Shown: positions 34,418 to 43,354, counted from the first letter of the stretch. The stretch: DNA of 64,000 nt from Pseudomonas bohemica (GCF_002934685.1 NZ_NKHL01000102.1:41208-105207); one strand, 5' to 3'. Notes: generated by a model from the sequence alone, not told the origin. Numbers and translations: made by a program.

Positions 34418-35626
34418 TTAAACCTGGTTCAAGCGATCAGCGATAAAGGTCACCAGCTGGCGGGAAATCTTGGCCTTGCTGGTCTGGGCGAAGAGCGTTG
34501 TCTGCAACGCTCGGTCGATCACGCTGCACGCGTTTTCTTCGCTGTTGAAGCCAATGCTTGGATTGGCGACGTCGTTGGCGATGATCAAGTCGAGGTTCTT
34601 GTCCTTGAGCTTGCGTGCGGCGTAGTCGAGCAGGTGTTCGGTTTCGGCGGCGAAACCGACACTGAATGGACGATCCTGACGCTGGGCGATGGTGGCGAGA
34701 ATGTCCGGGTTGCGAACCATCTGCAGCAGAAGACCATCGCCGTTCGTAGGGTCTTTCTTCAATTTTTGCGGGGCGACGACTTCCGGGCGGTAATCCGCTA
34801 CAGCGGCCGAGGCGATGAACAGATCGCAGGGCATCGCGGCTTCGCAGGCGGCGAGCATGTCGCGGGCGCTGACGACGTCGATGCGAGACACACGGTCCGG
34901 CGTCTGCAAATTGACCGGGCCGGTGATCAACGTGACCCGTGCACCCGCTTCGGCAGCGGCTTCGGCGAGGGCAAAGCCCATTTTCCCGGAGCTGTGGTTG
35001 GTGATGTAACGCACTGGGTCGATGTTTTCCTGGGTCGGCCCGGCGGTGATCAACACATGTTTGCCCGTCAGGCTCAGGCGCTGGAAGCAGTCGGCCGCCG
35101 ATTGCGCCAGATCATTGGGCTCAAGCATCCGGCCGTAACCCACGTCGCCACAGGCCTGGCTGCCGCTGGCCGGGCCGAACATCCGCAAGTCCCGGGCCTG
35201 GAGGGTCTGCAGATTGGCCTGCACCGAAGGATCGCGCCACATGGCCTGATTCATGGCCGGAGCAACCGCGACGATAGCGTCGGTGGCCAGTACTACGGTG
35301 GTCAGCAGGTCGTTGGCGATGCCCTGGGCCAGCCGTGCGATCAGGTCGGCGGTGGCTGGCGCGATCAGCACCATGTCGGCCCATTTGGCCAGTTCGATGT
35401 GCCCCATGGCCGCCTCGGCTGCGGGATCCAGCAGGTCCAGATGGACAGGATGGCCGGATAGCGCCTGCATGGTCAGGGGCGTAATGAACTCCGCGCCGCC
35501 CTTGGTCATGACGACGCGCACCTCGGCTCCGTGATCGCGTAACCGGCGAACCAGTTCGGCGCTTTTATAGGCCGCTATGCCGCCGCCTACGCCGAGAACG
35601 ATGCGTTTCCGATACAGCCGTTGCAT
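34418..35626 (-). CDS. coaBC: Bifunctional phosphopantothenoylcysteine decarboxylase/synthase CoaBC
   Basis: Two steps of coenzyme A synthesis in one protein of 402 residues. The N-terminal flavin decarboxylase (CoaC) has [14 protein letters not shown] and the catalytic-type segments [12 protein letters not shown] and [16 protein letters not shown]. The C-terminal CTP-dependent synthase (CoaB) has [20 protein letters not shown], the SGKMG motif and DLIIANDV. It diverges from radC and precedes dut. Confidence 0.97.
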   Translation of the reverse strand: MQRLYRKRIVLGVGGGIAAYKSAELVRRLRDHGAEVRVVMTKGGAEFITPLTMQALSGHPVHLDLLDPAAEAAMGHIELAKWADMVLIAPATADLIARLAQGIANDLLTTVVLATDAIVAVAPAMNQAMWRDPSVQANLQTLQARDLRMFGPASGSQACGDVGYGRMLEPNDLAQSAADCFQRLSLTGKHVLITAGPTQENIDPVRYITNHSSGKMGFALAEAAAEAGARVTLITGPVNLQTPDRVSRIDVVSARDMLAACEAAMPCDLFIASAAVADYRPEVVAPQKLKKDPTNGDGLLLQMVRNPDILATIAQRQDRPFSVGFAAETEHLLDYAARKLKDKNLDLIIANDVANPSIGFNSEENACSVIDRALQTTLFAQTSKAKISRQLVTFIADRLNQV

Positions 35627-35759
35627 AGGCCTGCCTTTTTGGTCGAGTTACACGCGGCAATCAAGTGGCCTCCCGGGGCCGGATCGACGCGCAAAAAAGA
35701 TGGCTAAGATAGCACAGCGACCGTACGGGAACAGCGGCGTACACAGACAGGGAGGTGCT

Positions 35760-36350
35760 ATGAGTATTCGCGATTGGCCTGTTGCGGAGCGGCCGCGGGA
35801 GAAGCTACTGGAGCGAGGTGCGGCGAGTCTTTCCGATGCCGAATTACTGGCCATTTTTCTGCGCACGGGCGTGTCGGGAAAAAGTGCTGTTGACCTTGCG
35901 CGTCATCTTTTGACGCGGTTCGGCAGCCTGCGCGCACTGCTCGAGGCCAACCTCTCCGCGTTCAGCAACGAGTTGGGTCTTGGACCTGCGAAATATGCGC
36001 AGTTGCAGGCAGTCATGGAAATGGCGCGACGGAACATGGATGAGGGCCTCAGGCGTGGCAGCGTCCTGAAAAGCCCGGCCCAGGTACGCAGCTATCTCAA
36101 GGCGCTACTTCGGCATGAGCCTCATGAAGTGTTCGGTTGCCTGTTTCTGGACAGCAAAAACAGGGTGCAGGCATTCGAAGCGCTGTTTCAGGGTTCGATC
36201 AACGTGGCGCATGTTCACGCCAGGCAGGTGGTGAAGCGGGCGTTGGCGCATAACGCTGCCGGGATCATCCTTAAGGGTTATGTGTCAAGACGTGGTGTAA
36301 CATTTCACCTAAGCCTTGGTGGGCGGACATTTGAAATAGGTTCGCTCTAA
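35760..36350 (+). pseudogene. radC: radC, truncated by the left edge of an accessory region
   Basis: RadC-type JAB/MPN protein, normally about 224 residues. Residues 1 to about 171 are standard ([72 protein letters not shown]). There the frame leaves the family: instead of the metal-binding HNHPSG and the rest of the domain it reads [20 protein letters not shown] and stops at 36350. The catalytic HxH and distal Asp are therefore absent. The break at about 36,272 marks the joint with foreign DNA. GGGAGG before ATG supports the start. The missing 3' part was not found in the window. Confidence 0.9.
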
Positions 36351-36473
36351 CCTGTGTTTCACATCAAGTGTTACATCCATCAGCGCATGTTCGTTCCTGG
36401 CTGTGCTCCTGGCTGAGGGGCGGGGCCCGGCTTTGGTTCCTATCCTGCTGGCTAAAAAGGCGACGCCGCCACA
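36273..36473. other. Left boundary segment of the accessory region
   Basis: Non-coding apart from the foreign tail of radC. It holds repeated short motifs of the form GTGTnACA or GTGTTTCACA: GGTGTAACATTTCAC (36293-36307), GTGTTTCACATC (about 36354-36365) and AGTGTTACATCC (about 36367-36378). Iterated motifs at an element end often bind a recombinase or transposase. radC is a known insertion target of Tn554-type elements, but no tnpA, tnpB or tnpC gene lies in this window, so the agent is unknown. Confidence 0.4.
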
Positions 36474-36892
36474 TCAGCGTGCTGAGTAAACCTGCCGCTC
36501 GATGGTCCACTCATCTGTCTGAACGAGATGCAGCCCTCGATACACACGATTTCCGTCAACGGTACACCGAGGAATGCTCCAGCCAAAATCATTAAAGAGC
36601 TCCGAAAGCTCTATCAGTCGTTCCATCTTCCACTGTCCGGATCCGTTCATAAATCCAGGCGTGACATAGTCAATAGCGTCGATCTGGAAGCTGTCGTTCT
36701 GCTGCCCGAGAAGCTTTTTGAGCCCCTCCAGCGAGGGAACCATGAATACCTCCTGACCACCATCCCCATTTTTTCTAACTTGGCTGTAACGTTAAACCAA
36801 GGGAACTCCGTTGGGTGCCACACGACCTCGGTCGATAGGAAGTCATGAGCTTTTAAGTGGGCAGTCGGAAAGCACGGCGCAGAACGAATCAT
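36474..36892 (-). pseudogene. Unknown small protein gene, split by a frameshift at an A6 run
   Basis: Frame 1 starts at ATG 36892 (GGAGG seven bases upstream; MIRSAPCFPTAHLKAHDF...) and frame 2 runs to 36474. If the ribosome slips back one base on the minus-strand AAAAAA at 36769-36774, or one A has been lost, the two join as AKLEK-NGDGGQEVFMVPSLEG, giving about 139 residues. Alternatively frame 2 starts on its own at ATG 36743 behind a perfect AGGAGG and makes an 89-residue protein. No known family is recognised. The gene diverges from the XRE regulator across a 13-bp inverted-repeat operator and is probably controlled by it. Confidence 0.5.
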
Positions 36893-36914
36893 TCACTAGC
36901 CTCCATAACAGATA

Positions 36915-36947
36915 TGAACAATATATGTTGTAGTCATATATTGTTCA
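36915..36947. promoter_or_regulatory. Perfect 13-bp inverted-repeat operator
   Basis: TGAACAATATATG (36915-36927) and its exact inverse CATATATTGTTCA (36935-36947) are separated by seven bases. The site is centred in the divergent interval between the XRE gene (start 36983) and the gene starting at 36892. It is a strong candidate for the binding site of the dimeric XRE protein and for mutual control of both genes. Confidence 0.75.
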
Positions 36948-36982
36948 ATACGGGCATATCGTTCCTTTTGTGAGTACGCAAA

Positions 36983-37264
36983 ATGGAACTAAAATCTGCG
37001 TTCGCCTCGGCGCTACTTGATTTGCGGGCCCTTCGCAATTTGACCCAAGAAGATTTTACGGGTGTGAGCAGCAGAACGAACCTCAGTCTATTGGAACGAT
37101 CAAAGACGATCCCTACGATCGAAAAGCTTTCGCAGATCTGTGGGGTGCTTGATGTTCATCCGCTTACCTTGATGGCTATTTGCTACTCAAAAAAGGAAGG
37201 GTTACCTGCGTCCGAAATCCTTGCCCATGTGGCCGATGAACTTGAGTCACTCGACCTACGATGA
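36983..37264 (+). CDS. XRE-family transcriptional regulator
   Basis: Protein of 93 residues with an N-terminal helix-turn-helix (LLDLRALRNLTQEDFTGVSS, RTNLSLLERSKTIPTIEKLS) of the Cro/CI type. A short C-terminal helix pair (GLPASEILAHVADELESLDL) probably serves dimerisation. It faces a perfect inverted-repeat operator 36 bases upstream of its start and very likely represses itself and the divergent gene. Similar small XRE regulators occur in toxin-antitoxin and mobile-element loci; a partner toxin cannot be proved here. Confidence 0.8.
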   Translation: MELKSAFASALLDLRALRNLTQEDFTGVSSRTNLSLLERSKTIPTIEKLSQICGVLDVHPLTLMAICYSKKEGLPASEILAHVADELESLDLR

Positions 37265-37494
37265 GGGTTAACACGTCGCGGCCAGCTGCGCGGAACCGTC
37301 ACTGTCCTTCTGATCACCTATTCTTGATCTCCTCTTGGCATTAGACATCGCTGCACTGGCGGCAGGCCACCCAGAAACAGTTTTTGTGGCGTAGGATGCT
37401 GACTCGGCGCCGGTGTTTTGCTCCATAGACCTTGGCGTCTTCGGAGCGACACTATCCGGCCCATGCTGGTGCTAGATTTTCACGGGGGCGGAAG

Positions 37495-38004
37495 GTGATC
37501 CTTTTTTTGGACTTTGATGGCGTGCTGCACCCTGATTCGGTTTTCCTCAGTCGCAAAGGCCCGAAGCTGCGCAGCGAGGGTGAGCTATTCATGTGGGTGG
37601 GTTTTCTTGAGGACATACTCCAAGACCTCCCAGACGTGAGAATCGTCTTGAGCACAAGCTGGATTCGCAATATCGGGTATTCCCGAGCAATTAAGCGTTT
37701 GCCTCTCGCAGTCCAGCAGCGTGTCGTAGGGGCTACGTGGCACAGCTCCATGGCTAGCGGATGGGCGGATGAGAATTTGTGGGATCAGTCTTCTCGGTAT
37801 AGCCAGATCCTGCGCTACGTAGCTCGCTCAGCAGTCAGCGATTGGGTAGCGCTTGACGATGATACGGAGGGCTGGGCTGACGCTGATCTTTTTCGATTGG
37901 TTGCCGTTGACCCTGTTCTTGGATTGTCTGAAGAGAGGGCTCGCAGTGAGCTTCGAAGCAAACTCAATTCTCCCAGGACAGGTGGGAGGTCTATAGGCTT
38001 GTAG
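37495..38004 (+). CDS. HAD-superfamily protein, SAK-associated type
   Basis: Protein of about 169 residues from GTG 37495. The HAD motif I is VILFLDFDGVLHPD with the nucleophile and acid Asp pair; motif II is probably IVLSTSWIRNI; a late acidic motif is WVALDDDTEGWADAD. This pattern matches the HAD domain found in the so-called Swiss Army Knife RNA-repair proteins, which also occurs alone in bacterial accessory genomes. The start is uncertain: a TTG at 37432 extends the frame by 21 residues, but motif I is normally at the very N-terminus and GGGGG lies just before the GTG. The small gene at 38038 follows. Confidence 0.65.
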   Translation: MILFLDFDGVLHPDSVFLSRKGPKLRSEGELFMWVGFLEDILQDLPDVRIVLSTSWIRNIGYSRAIKRLPLAVQQRVVGATWHSSMASGWADENLWDQSSRYSQILRYVARSAVSDWVALDDDTEGWADADLFRLVAVDPVLGLSEERARSELRSKLNSPRTGGRSIGL

Positions 38005-38037
38005 TGCCCGAATGGCATTATCGTGAGGATAAGTGCA

Positions 38038-38286
38038 ATGAAAGCTCTCACTGAGAAAGAAATAGACCATCTGGAGTCGCTCATCCCGGAGCTTGTAGTG
38101 AGCGCAAGCCGACAGGCTTATGTCGCTACTTTGGCGGCGGGCCATTCCGTGATGGAGGTGGTGGACGGGCAAGTGGTGTTGACACAGCCATCAGGGGCTA
38201 GACAGGTGATTCGGGAAGCGCGGCCCAAAACGCGAGTGAAAGTAGGTGTAACCCACAAAGTCAGCCGCACATCCACTTCCAGGTAG
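38038..38286 (+). CDS. Small protein of unknown function
   Basis: Frame of 82 residues with GAGGA about ten bases before ATG 38038. The sequence has an amphipathic N-terminal helix (MKALTEKEIDHLESLIPELV), a central strand-like part (HSVMEVVDGQVVLTQPSG) and a basic C-terminus (PKTRVKVGVTHKVSRTSTSR). It starts 33 bases after the HAD gene in the same direction, so the two are probably one unit. I do not recognise a family. The basic tail could bind nucleic acid (inference). Confidence 0.55.
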   Translation: MKALTEKEIDHLESLIPELVVSASRQAYVATLAAGHSVMEVVDGQVVLTQPSGARQVIREARPKTRVKVGVTHKVSRTSTSR

Positions 38287-38498
38287 CTCAGTATCGCTAC
38301 CTCCTTCTGTCGGTCGTAAACGCCCCGCTGTTCGAGCTGGGGCATTTACACCTGATGATGCCTCCGTCATCTGCGCCCCGTGGTGAGCGTCCGCTTTGGG
38401 TTGTGGCCTGTAGTGATCGGCAGCATCCGACCGATTCTGTTGAAAAAGTAGATCTCCTGCCTGGACTTGCCCCTACCAAACCGGACACCAACTCCCCG

Positions 38499-39374
38499 TT
38501 AAATTGATGCTGCTGCCAAGCGCCTAAACTCTCTCGGCGACCGATATTTCAAAGCACTGTGCGGATGCTGCTCGTTGTAATGCTCAAAGGCAATCGTCAG
38601 ATTGCGCAGCGCCGTTTCTCGATCAGGCTTGGGCATGTGCGCCACGTAATCACGCTTGATCGTCTTCACGAAGCTTTCCGCCATGCCGTTGCTCTGTGGA
38701 CTGCGCACCGGTGTGGTTACCGGCTGCAAGCCGATCTGGCGAGCAAACAGACGCGTCTGCTCGGCGATGTAGGCCGAGCCGTTATCGCTCAGCCATTGCA
38801 CGGGCTCGCTGGGTAGCTGATTGCCAAAACGCTTCTCCACGCTTTCCAACATCAAGTCTAGGATGTCGTCACCGCTGTAGCCCGTCGGGCTGGCGACCCA
38901 GCTGATAGCTTCGCGGTCACAGCAGTCCAGGGCAAAAGTCACGCTCAACTTTGCACCGTCGTCGCAGCGAAACTCGAAGCCGTCCGAGCACCAGCGCGTA
39001 TCGCTGGTAGTAACGGCAATCCGGCCTTCATGCCGGCGCTGCACGCCAGGCCGCTTGATGCGGCGTTCCAGCAACAGATTGTGATCGCGCATGACGCGGT
39101 AAACCCGCTTCACATTGATCGGGGCCAGTGACTGGACTTCACGCTCACGGCGCAGCAACCCCCAAACACGGCGGTAGCCCTAGCTCGGCAACTCGCTGAC
39201 TTGCTGCTTAATCTCGGCGACCAACTCCGTATCGTTCACGAGCCGACGTCGCCGTACTTTGGGCGATACCAATTGCTTGATCCGAGCCGTTAATTGCGAG
39301 CGCGACACACCGAGACATTTGCTGACCAGTTTCACTGGTCGTCCCCCGGCAACAAGGGTGAGTGCGCAATCCAT
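38499..39374 (-). pseudogene. IS3-family transposase orfB with in-frame stop
   Basis: The DDE integrase frame is normally translated by frameshift from orfA. It begins near 39374 ([11 protein letters not shown]), continues through LGVSRSQLTARIKQLV and EIKQQVSELPS, then meets TAG at 39180-39182 where relatives have Tyr ([13 protein letters not shown]). It resumes [13 protein letters not shown] and holds the catalytic parts [27 protein letters not shown] and [20 protein letters not shown] with D, D and E, ending [15 protein letters not shown] single TAC-to-TAG change explains the break. Confidence 0.85.
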
Positions 39375-39724
39375 TTTCGCGACCGGGCAATCTCCACGGC
39401 CTCTTTGAGGACTTCGGCTTCCATCGTCTTCTTGCCCAGCATCCGCTGCAATTCGCGGATCTGCTTGAGCGCATCGCTCAGTTCCGACGCCGGTACAACG
39501 GCCTCGCCAGCACTGACCGCCGATAAGCTTCCGTCCTGGTACAGCTTGCGCCACAGGAATAGCTGGTTGGCGTTGATGCCGTTGCGTCGGGCCACCACGG
39601 AAACGCTTTGTCCCGGTTCCAGGCTCTCTCGAACCATGGCCAGTTTCTGGTCGGTACTCCAGCGGCGCCGGCGTTCCTGGCCGAGCAGCTCGCCACCCTT
39701 ATGGTTGCTGTTAGTCATAAACAT
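39332..39724 (-). CDS. IS3-family transposase orfA
   Basis: DNA-binding first frame of the element, 130 residues. Helix-turn-helix [20 protein letters not shown] and [19 protein letters not shown] is followed by a leucine-zipper helix [19 protein letters not shown]. It overlaps orfB, which is the usual frameshift arrangement. ATG 39718 is a possible alternative start. Confidence 0.85.
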   Translation of the reverse strand: MFMTNSNHKGGELLGQERRRRWSTDQKLAMVRESLEPGQSVSVVARRNGINANQLFLWRKLYQDGSLSAVSAGEAVVPASELSDALKQIRELQRMLGKKTMEAEVLKEAVEIARSRKWIAHSPLLPGDDQ

Positions 39725-39885
39725 ACCCGTTTGCCTATCCCTTATCTTAAGGGGGGAACGGTGTCCTGTCTTTCATGGGGCTCGTTCAAACACAATGGCT
39801 TAGATCGAAACGGGAACAGACCCTAGGTCACCTCTTACAGTGAGGTGTTGGTCGCGTGATGACTCGAAACACTCAAAGATGACGC

Positions 39886-41136
39886 TCAATCGATCACCAA
39901 TTTCGCCGCTGTCTCCATCGCTTCGATCAAGTGCGCTGACGCTCGATAAAAGGGGACATGGCCGCGCATCAAGATTTGGGTATTACGTCGGTAAGCAGCG
40001 GCGCGAATGTCTATGCTATCGGCATCAGCTTTGACGCTGACCGTGGTATCCAACTTGCCAGCCGGATTCTCGATACTCACCTCTACATCCGAATACGTCG
40101 CTGAGATACCTTTCAGGCCCTCGGCCACCGCATGGGCGGTACTCCCCGCGAGCAGGCATGCGGCGGCGAGACAGCAGCCGCCGGAGACGGCCATCGAGGC
40201 GTGTCCGGTCTGAGGCGTGAAATACCGGACTGCAATGTGCCCGCCGTGACGGGGTGCGCCGACGATGCACACTTTGGGAATGGTTTCACTTCGTTCGAGA
40301 TCGGCCGGGCTCATGAGCCCGCCGTCGCGACGCCGAAGCTGCATCTTCAAACCCGCCTCAATCCAGACTTGCCTCAGCTTCGCCATGAACACAGCGTCGG
40401 CTTCGAGCTCTGAAATGGCTTCGTGGCCTGTTTTGCCAAAGCTGGCGGCATCGGCAATGACCATAGGCACAGCCACGTCTACACACGAAACATAGTGCCC
40501 GGCGACTGTGTCCAGGACGTTGCCTGTAGGTAAAAGAGCGCCGGTCTTGTTGCCGACCGGGGACTGCAAGAAAAGATCGACGCGTGGAAATGCGCCGGCA
40601 ACCCCTGGAATTTCGGCATTCACAAATCCTCCCTGGGAATCACGGGACATCCGTGCGACGGTAAGAGCACCGGTGTTGGTGTTCTTGATTTCGATGTCAT
40701 AGCTCCCTGTCGCAGGCACTTCGATCAAGCCCGAGTCGATAGCCCAGAGCGGCAACGCGGAAGACATGTTGCCGCAGTTCACGCTCCAGTCTATGTCGCT
40801 ATGATCACTGGCCAGTTGGGCAAGCGTACTGACGATTTGAGGCCCCGAAGGCGTGTACTCGATCCGTGCCAAAAACACTTTATTGCTGGTAGCTGGGCCC
40901 CGGCCCAGACCGGTTATCTGCCGATTACCCTGCTGACTTTCAGCAAGAGGTACTCCCATGAGATGGCGCAATAGCTCTGCTCGCAGACTCTCATCACGGG
41001 GTAGCAAGGACTCCCAAATCACCACGCCCGTCGAAGTACCTCCTCTCATGTAATGCACTGGCAACTCCATCACGCCAGCATGCATCCGAGAGCTAAAGCC
41101 ATTCTGGGAGACGGGAAACATAGGTGATTTGAACAT
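39886..41136 (-). CDS. PrpF-family isomerase (4-oxalomesaconate tautomerase-like)
   Basis: Protein of 416 residues of the PrpF/DUF453 family, cofactor-free enzymes that shift double bonds in tricarboxylates. Members include GalD (4-oxalomesaconate tautomerase) and PrpF (aconitate isomerase). The N-terminal motif is VHYMRGGTSTGVVIWESLLP; the catalytic region NCGNMSSALPLWAIDSGLI contains the conserved Cys; a second cysteine region is HASMAVSGGCCLAAACLLAG. ATG 41136 has GGAG six bases upstream; a GTG at 41148 is possible. It lies just downstream of the RraA-MFS fusion, so a pathway with a 4-carboxy-4-hydroxy-2-oxoadipate-type aldolase is likely. The substrate is unproved. Confidence 0.82.
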   Translation of the reverse strand: MFKSPMFPVSQNGFSSRMHAGVMELPVHYMRGGTSTGVVIWESLLPRDESLRAELLRHLMGVPLAESQQGNRQITGLGRGPATSNKVFLARIEYTPSGPQIVSTLAQLASDHSDIDWSVNCGNMSSALPLWAIDSGLIEVPATGSYDIEIKNTNTGALTVARMSRDSQGGFVNAEIPGVAGAFPRVDLFLQSPVGNKTGALLPTGNVLDTVAGHYVSCVDVAVPMVIADAASFGKTGHEAISELEADAVFMAKLRQVWIEAGLKMQLRRRDGGLMSPADLERSETIPKVCIVGAPRHGGHIAVRYFTPQTGHASMAVSGGCCLAAACLLAGSTAHAVAEGLKGISATYSDVEVSIENPAGKLDTTVSVKADADSIDIRAAAYRRNTQILMRGHVPFYRASAHLIEAMETAAKLVID

Positions 41137-41166
41137 CGACAACTCCACACATAATTGAGGCAGCCC

Positions 41167-42495
41167 TTAGATAGGCTCCTGCACGGATTCAGAAGTATTG
41201 GTCGCAGCGTCAGCTCTGAGTGGCGCCAGGCGTTTGGCCGGCACTAATGCTGCAACGACACTCAACGCCAATGGCAAGGAAGTGGCCACGATACCAAGAG
41301 TGAAGGAACCCGTCTGGTCTTTAATAAGACCGATCACGTAAGGTCCTATGAATCCGCCGAGATTGCCAAAAGCATTGATGAACGCTATACCCGCCGCCGC
41401 TGAGCCGGTGAGAAAGCTACCCGGTAGAGTCCAGAATATTGGGCGTGCTGCAATCACACCCAAGGTGCTGATTGAGATGCCCACAATGGCTCCGAACAGG
41501 GTGGGTACAGCGGCAGCTATCAACAGGCCTGTCGCACCGAGCATGCAACTGGCAGCCACATGGAGAGAGCGGTTAGGGCTTTTATCCGACAAAGCGCCCC
41601 AAGCGATCATCCCTACAATTGCGACACCGTAAGGGATCATCGACATCAGCCCGATGTGGAAGCTGCTCAAGCGGTGCGCTTTGAGGATCTGTGGCAGCCA
41701 AATCGCAATACCGTAGGAGCCAACGGCGAATCCCAAATGAATAACGCCCATGAGCATCACGTCCAGGCTTTTGAAGGCGTCCTTGAAGCTGGAGAGATGA
41801 CCGCCCGTTTTTTCCACGGACAGCTTGAAAATCAGCCAATCCTTTTCCTCTGGAGTGAGCCACTTGGCTTCAGACGGCCTGTCGGTGAGGTATATCAGAA
41901 CCACTACGCCCAAAACGATCGCTGGAACGCCTTCGATAATGAACATCCACTTCCAGCTGGCGATACTCAAGAAGTTCGCGCTTTCAAGCAGAAAACCAGA
42001 CAGCGGCGCACCGATGAGAGCGGATAAGGGAATCGCGGTCATGAACAATGCTGTCAATCGACCCCGGTACTCCTGAGGAAACCAGTAGCTGATGTAGAGC
42101 ACCATACCGGGAAAAAATCCCGCTTCGGCGACTCCCAGCAAGAATCGTAAAGCCATGAATGATAGGAGCTCTCGATCCCTTACATAGCCGTTGATCACTA
42201 GCCCAGCCCAACCGTTGTTCATTGCCTTGGCCGTCTGGACGTCGCCCAGCAGGGCACGGTTTGCAGAGGTCCCTCCATCGATCACAAGCACCTGGCCGTT
42301 GCCTGGGGAAGACACCAGTTCCCGGATCAGCACGTTGTCATCAACGCATGTGACTGTCATGGCTGGGCCAGCGCAGGTGCGTTTGCCGCCTAGGGAGACA
42401 AGGCCCTGAAAAGCTTGCTGGATGTTGGGCCCGATGGAGTCCCAGTAGAGATCGCACAGATCCACCGTTGAAACGCGGCTTGAGCAGGTCGTCAT
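41167..42495 (-). pseudogene. In-frame fusion of RraA/HMG-aldolase N-terminus with an MFS transporter lacking its start
   Basis: Residues 1 to about 112 are the RraA-like aldolase fold (VSTVDLCDLYWDSIG; VLVIDGGTSANRALLGDVQT; GWAGLVINGYVRDRELL, including the Arg-Asp of the active site). At about 113 the sequence turns into an ACS-type MFS transporter (MALRFLLGVAEAGFFPGMVL; EYRGRLTALFMTAIPLSALI) that continues with about nine membrane segments to residue 442. The aldolase lacks its C-terminal third and the transporter its first two or three helices. This looks like an internal deletion that joined two neighbouring genes in frame. Neither half is likely to work normally. GGAAG upstream supports ATG 42495. 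Confidence 0.8.
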
Positions 42496-42610
42496 AAGTG
42501 TCTTCCACAGGTAGTTCTGTACAGACGTATAGAGTTATTAAGCGACCTGTCAACGTCTGGTAATGTGCGCTCCCTGTACCGCGCCACGTTTAAACTCAAG
42601 GATTAGTGAA

Positions 42611-43354
42611 ATGGTTTCTGATCACGCTTCTAGCCAAAAGCCGGATAGCCGCCTTCCCCGCTACGTGCAGATCCGTGACGACCTGGCGCAAAGAATCAAT
42701 CAGAGGACTTGGGCGACGGGCATTGCGTTGCCTTCATAAGACAAACTCGCCGCAGAGTATTCAGTTTCCGTAAGCACAATGCGCAACGTGCTTGACGCGT
42801 TAGTGCAGGACGGTTTGGTCGAGCGTATCCGAGGGCTGGGAACGTTTGTGTCGCGTTCCTTCGAACGTTCCTCGATGCTGCGCTTCGTGCGATTCAGGGG
42901 GACAAAAGGAAACGAATTGCCCACCGCCCAAATCCTCGCGACAAAAATCTTGTCCCCTCCAGAAAAAGCTGCGCAGCAATTACGGCTCGCGCCTGGGCAA
43001 ACCGCGCTCTACATGCATCGATGCAGATCTTTCGGCGGGGAGATTGTGCTGGTGGAGCATATCTGGCTGCCGTTACCGAAATTTGAGAAGTTGTCTGCGT
43101 ATCTCGAGTCTAACTCTCCGGTCTTGCTGTACCCCGTGTACGAATCCGAATGCGATGTACTCGTGGCCCGCGCGGTCGACGATCTCACCGCACAGCCACT
43201 GACCGACCAAGATGCCAAACTCTTCCAACTCGCTCAGGGGGCGATGGCAATCCAGATCGAAAGAACGATGCACGATCATGTTGGCGCACCTTTCGAATGG
43301 CGACTGTCATACATACCTGCAGACAGATTTCATTACACGGTGGAGATCAAGTGA
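42611..43354 (+). pseudogene. GntR/UTRA-family regulator interrupted by a stop codon
   Basis: From ATG 42611 the frame reads the GntR winged helix (LPRYVQIRDDLAQRINQRTW, GIALPS), then TAA at 42737-42739, then DKLAAEYSVSVSTMRNVLDA and LVQDGLVERIRGLGTFV without a frame change. A UTRA effector domain follows (ILSPPEKAAQQLRLAPGQTA; GEIVLVEHIWLP; HVGAPFEWRLSYIPADRF). Relatives have Glu where the TAA stands (LPSE), so one or two substitutions inactivated it. A 191-residue piece could restart at ATG 42779 but would lack the first DNA-binding helices. It diverges from the fusion gene and was probably its regulator. Confidence 0.85.

Larger units (their letters stand above)
38481..39768 (-). mobile_element. 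IS3-family element (IS2-like), about 1.29 kb, inactive
   Basis: The left end reads CCGGACACCAACTCCCCGTT and the inverse of the right end reads CAGGACACCGTTCCCCCCTT, imperfect terminal repeats bracketing orfA and orfB on the minus strand. The exact outermost bases are not certain, and I see no clear target duplication. orfB carries an in-frame stop, so the copy should not transpose by itself. Confidence 0.75.

Noticed and set aside
38318..38349. Hairpin TAAACGCCCC / GGGGCATTTA after the small unknown gene
   Set aside because: One mismatch and no T run; not convincing as a terminator.
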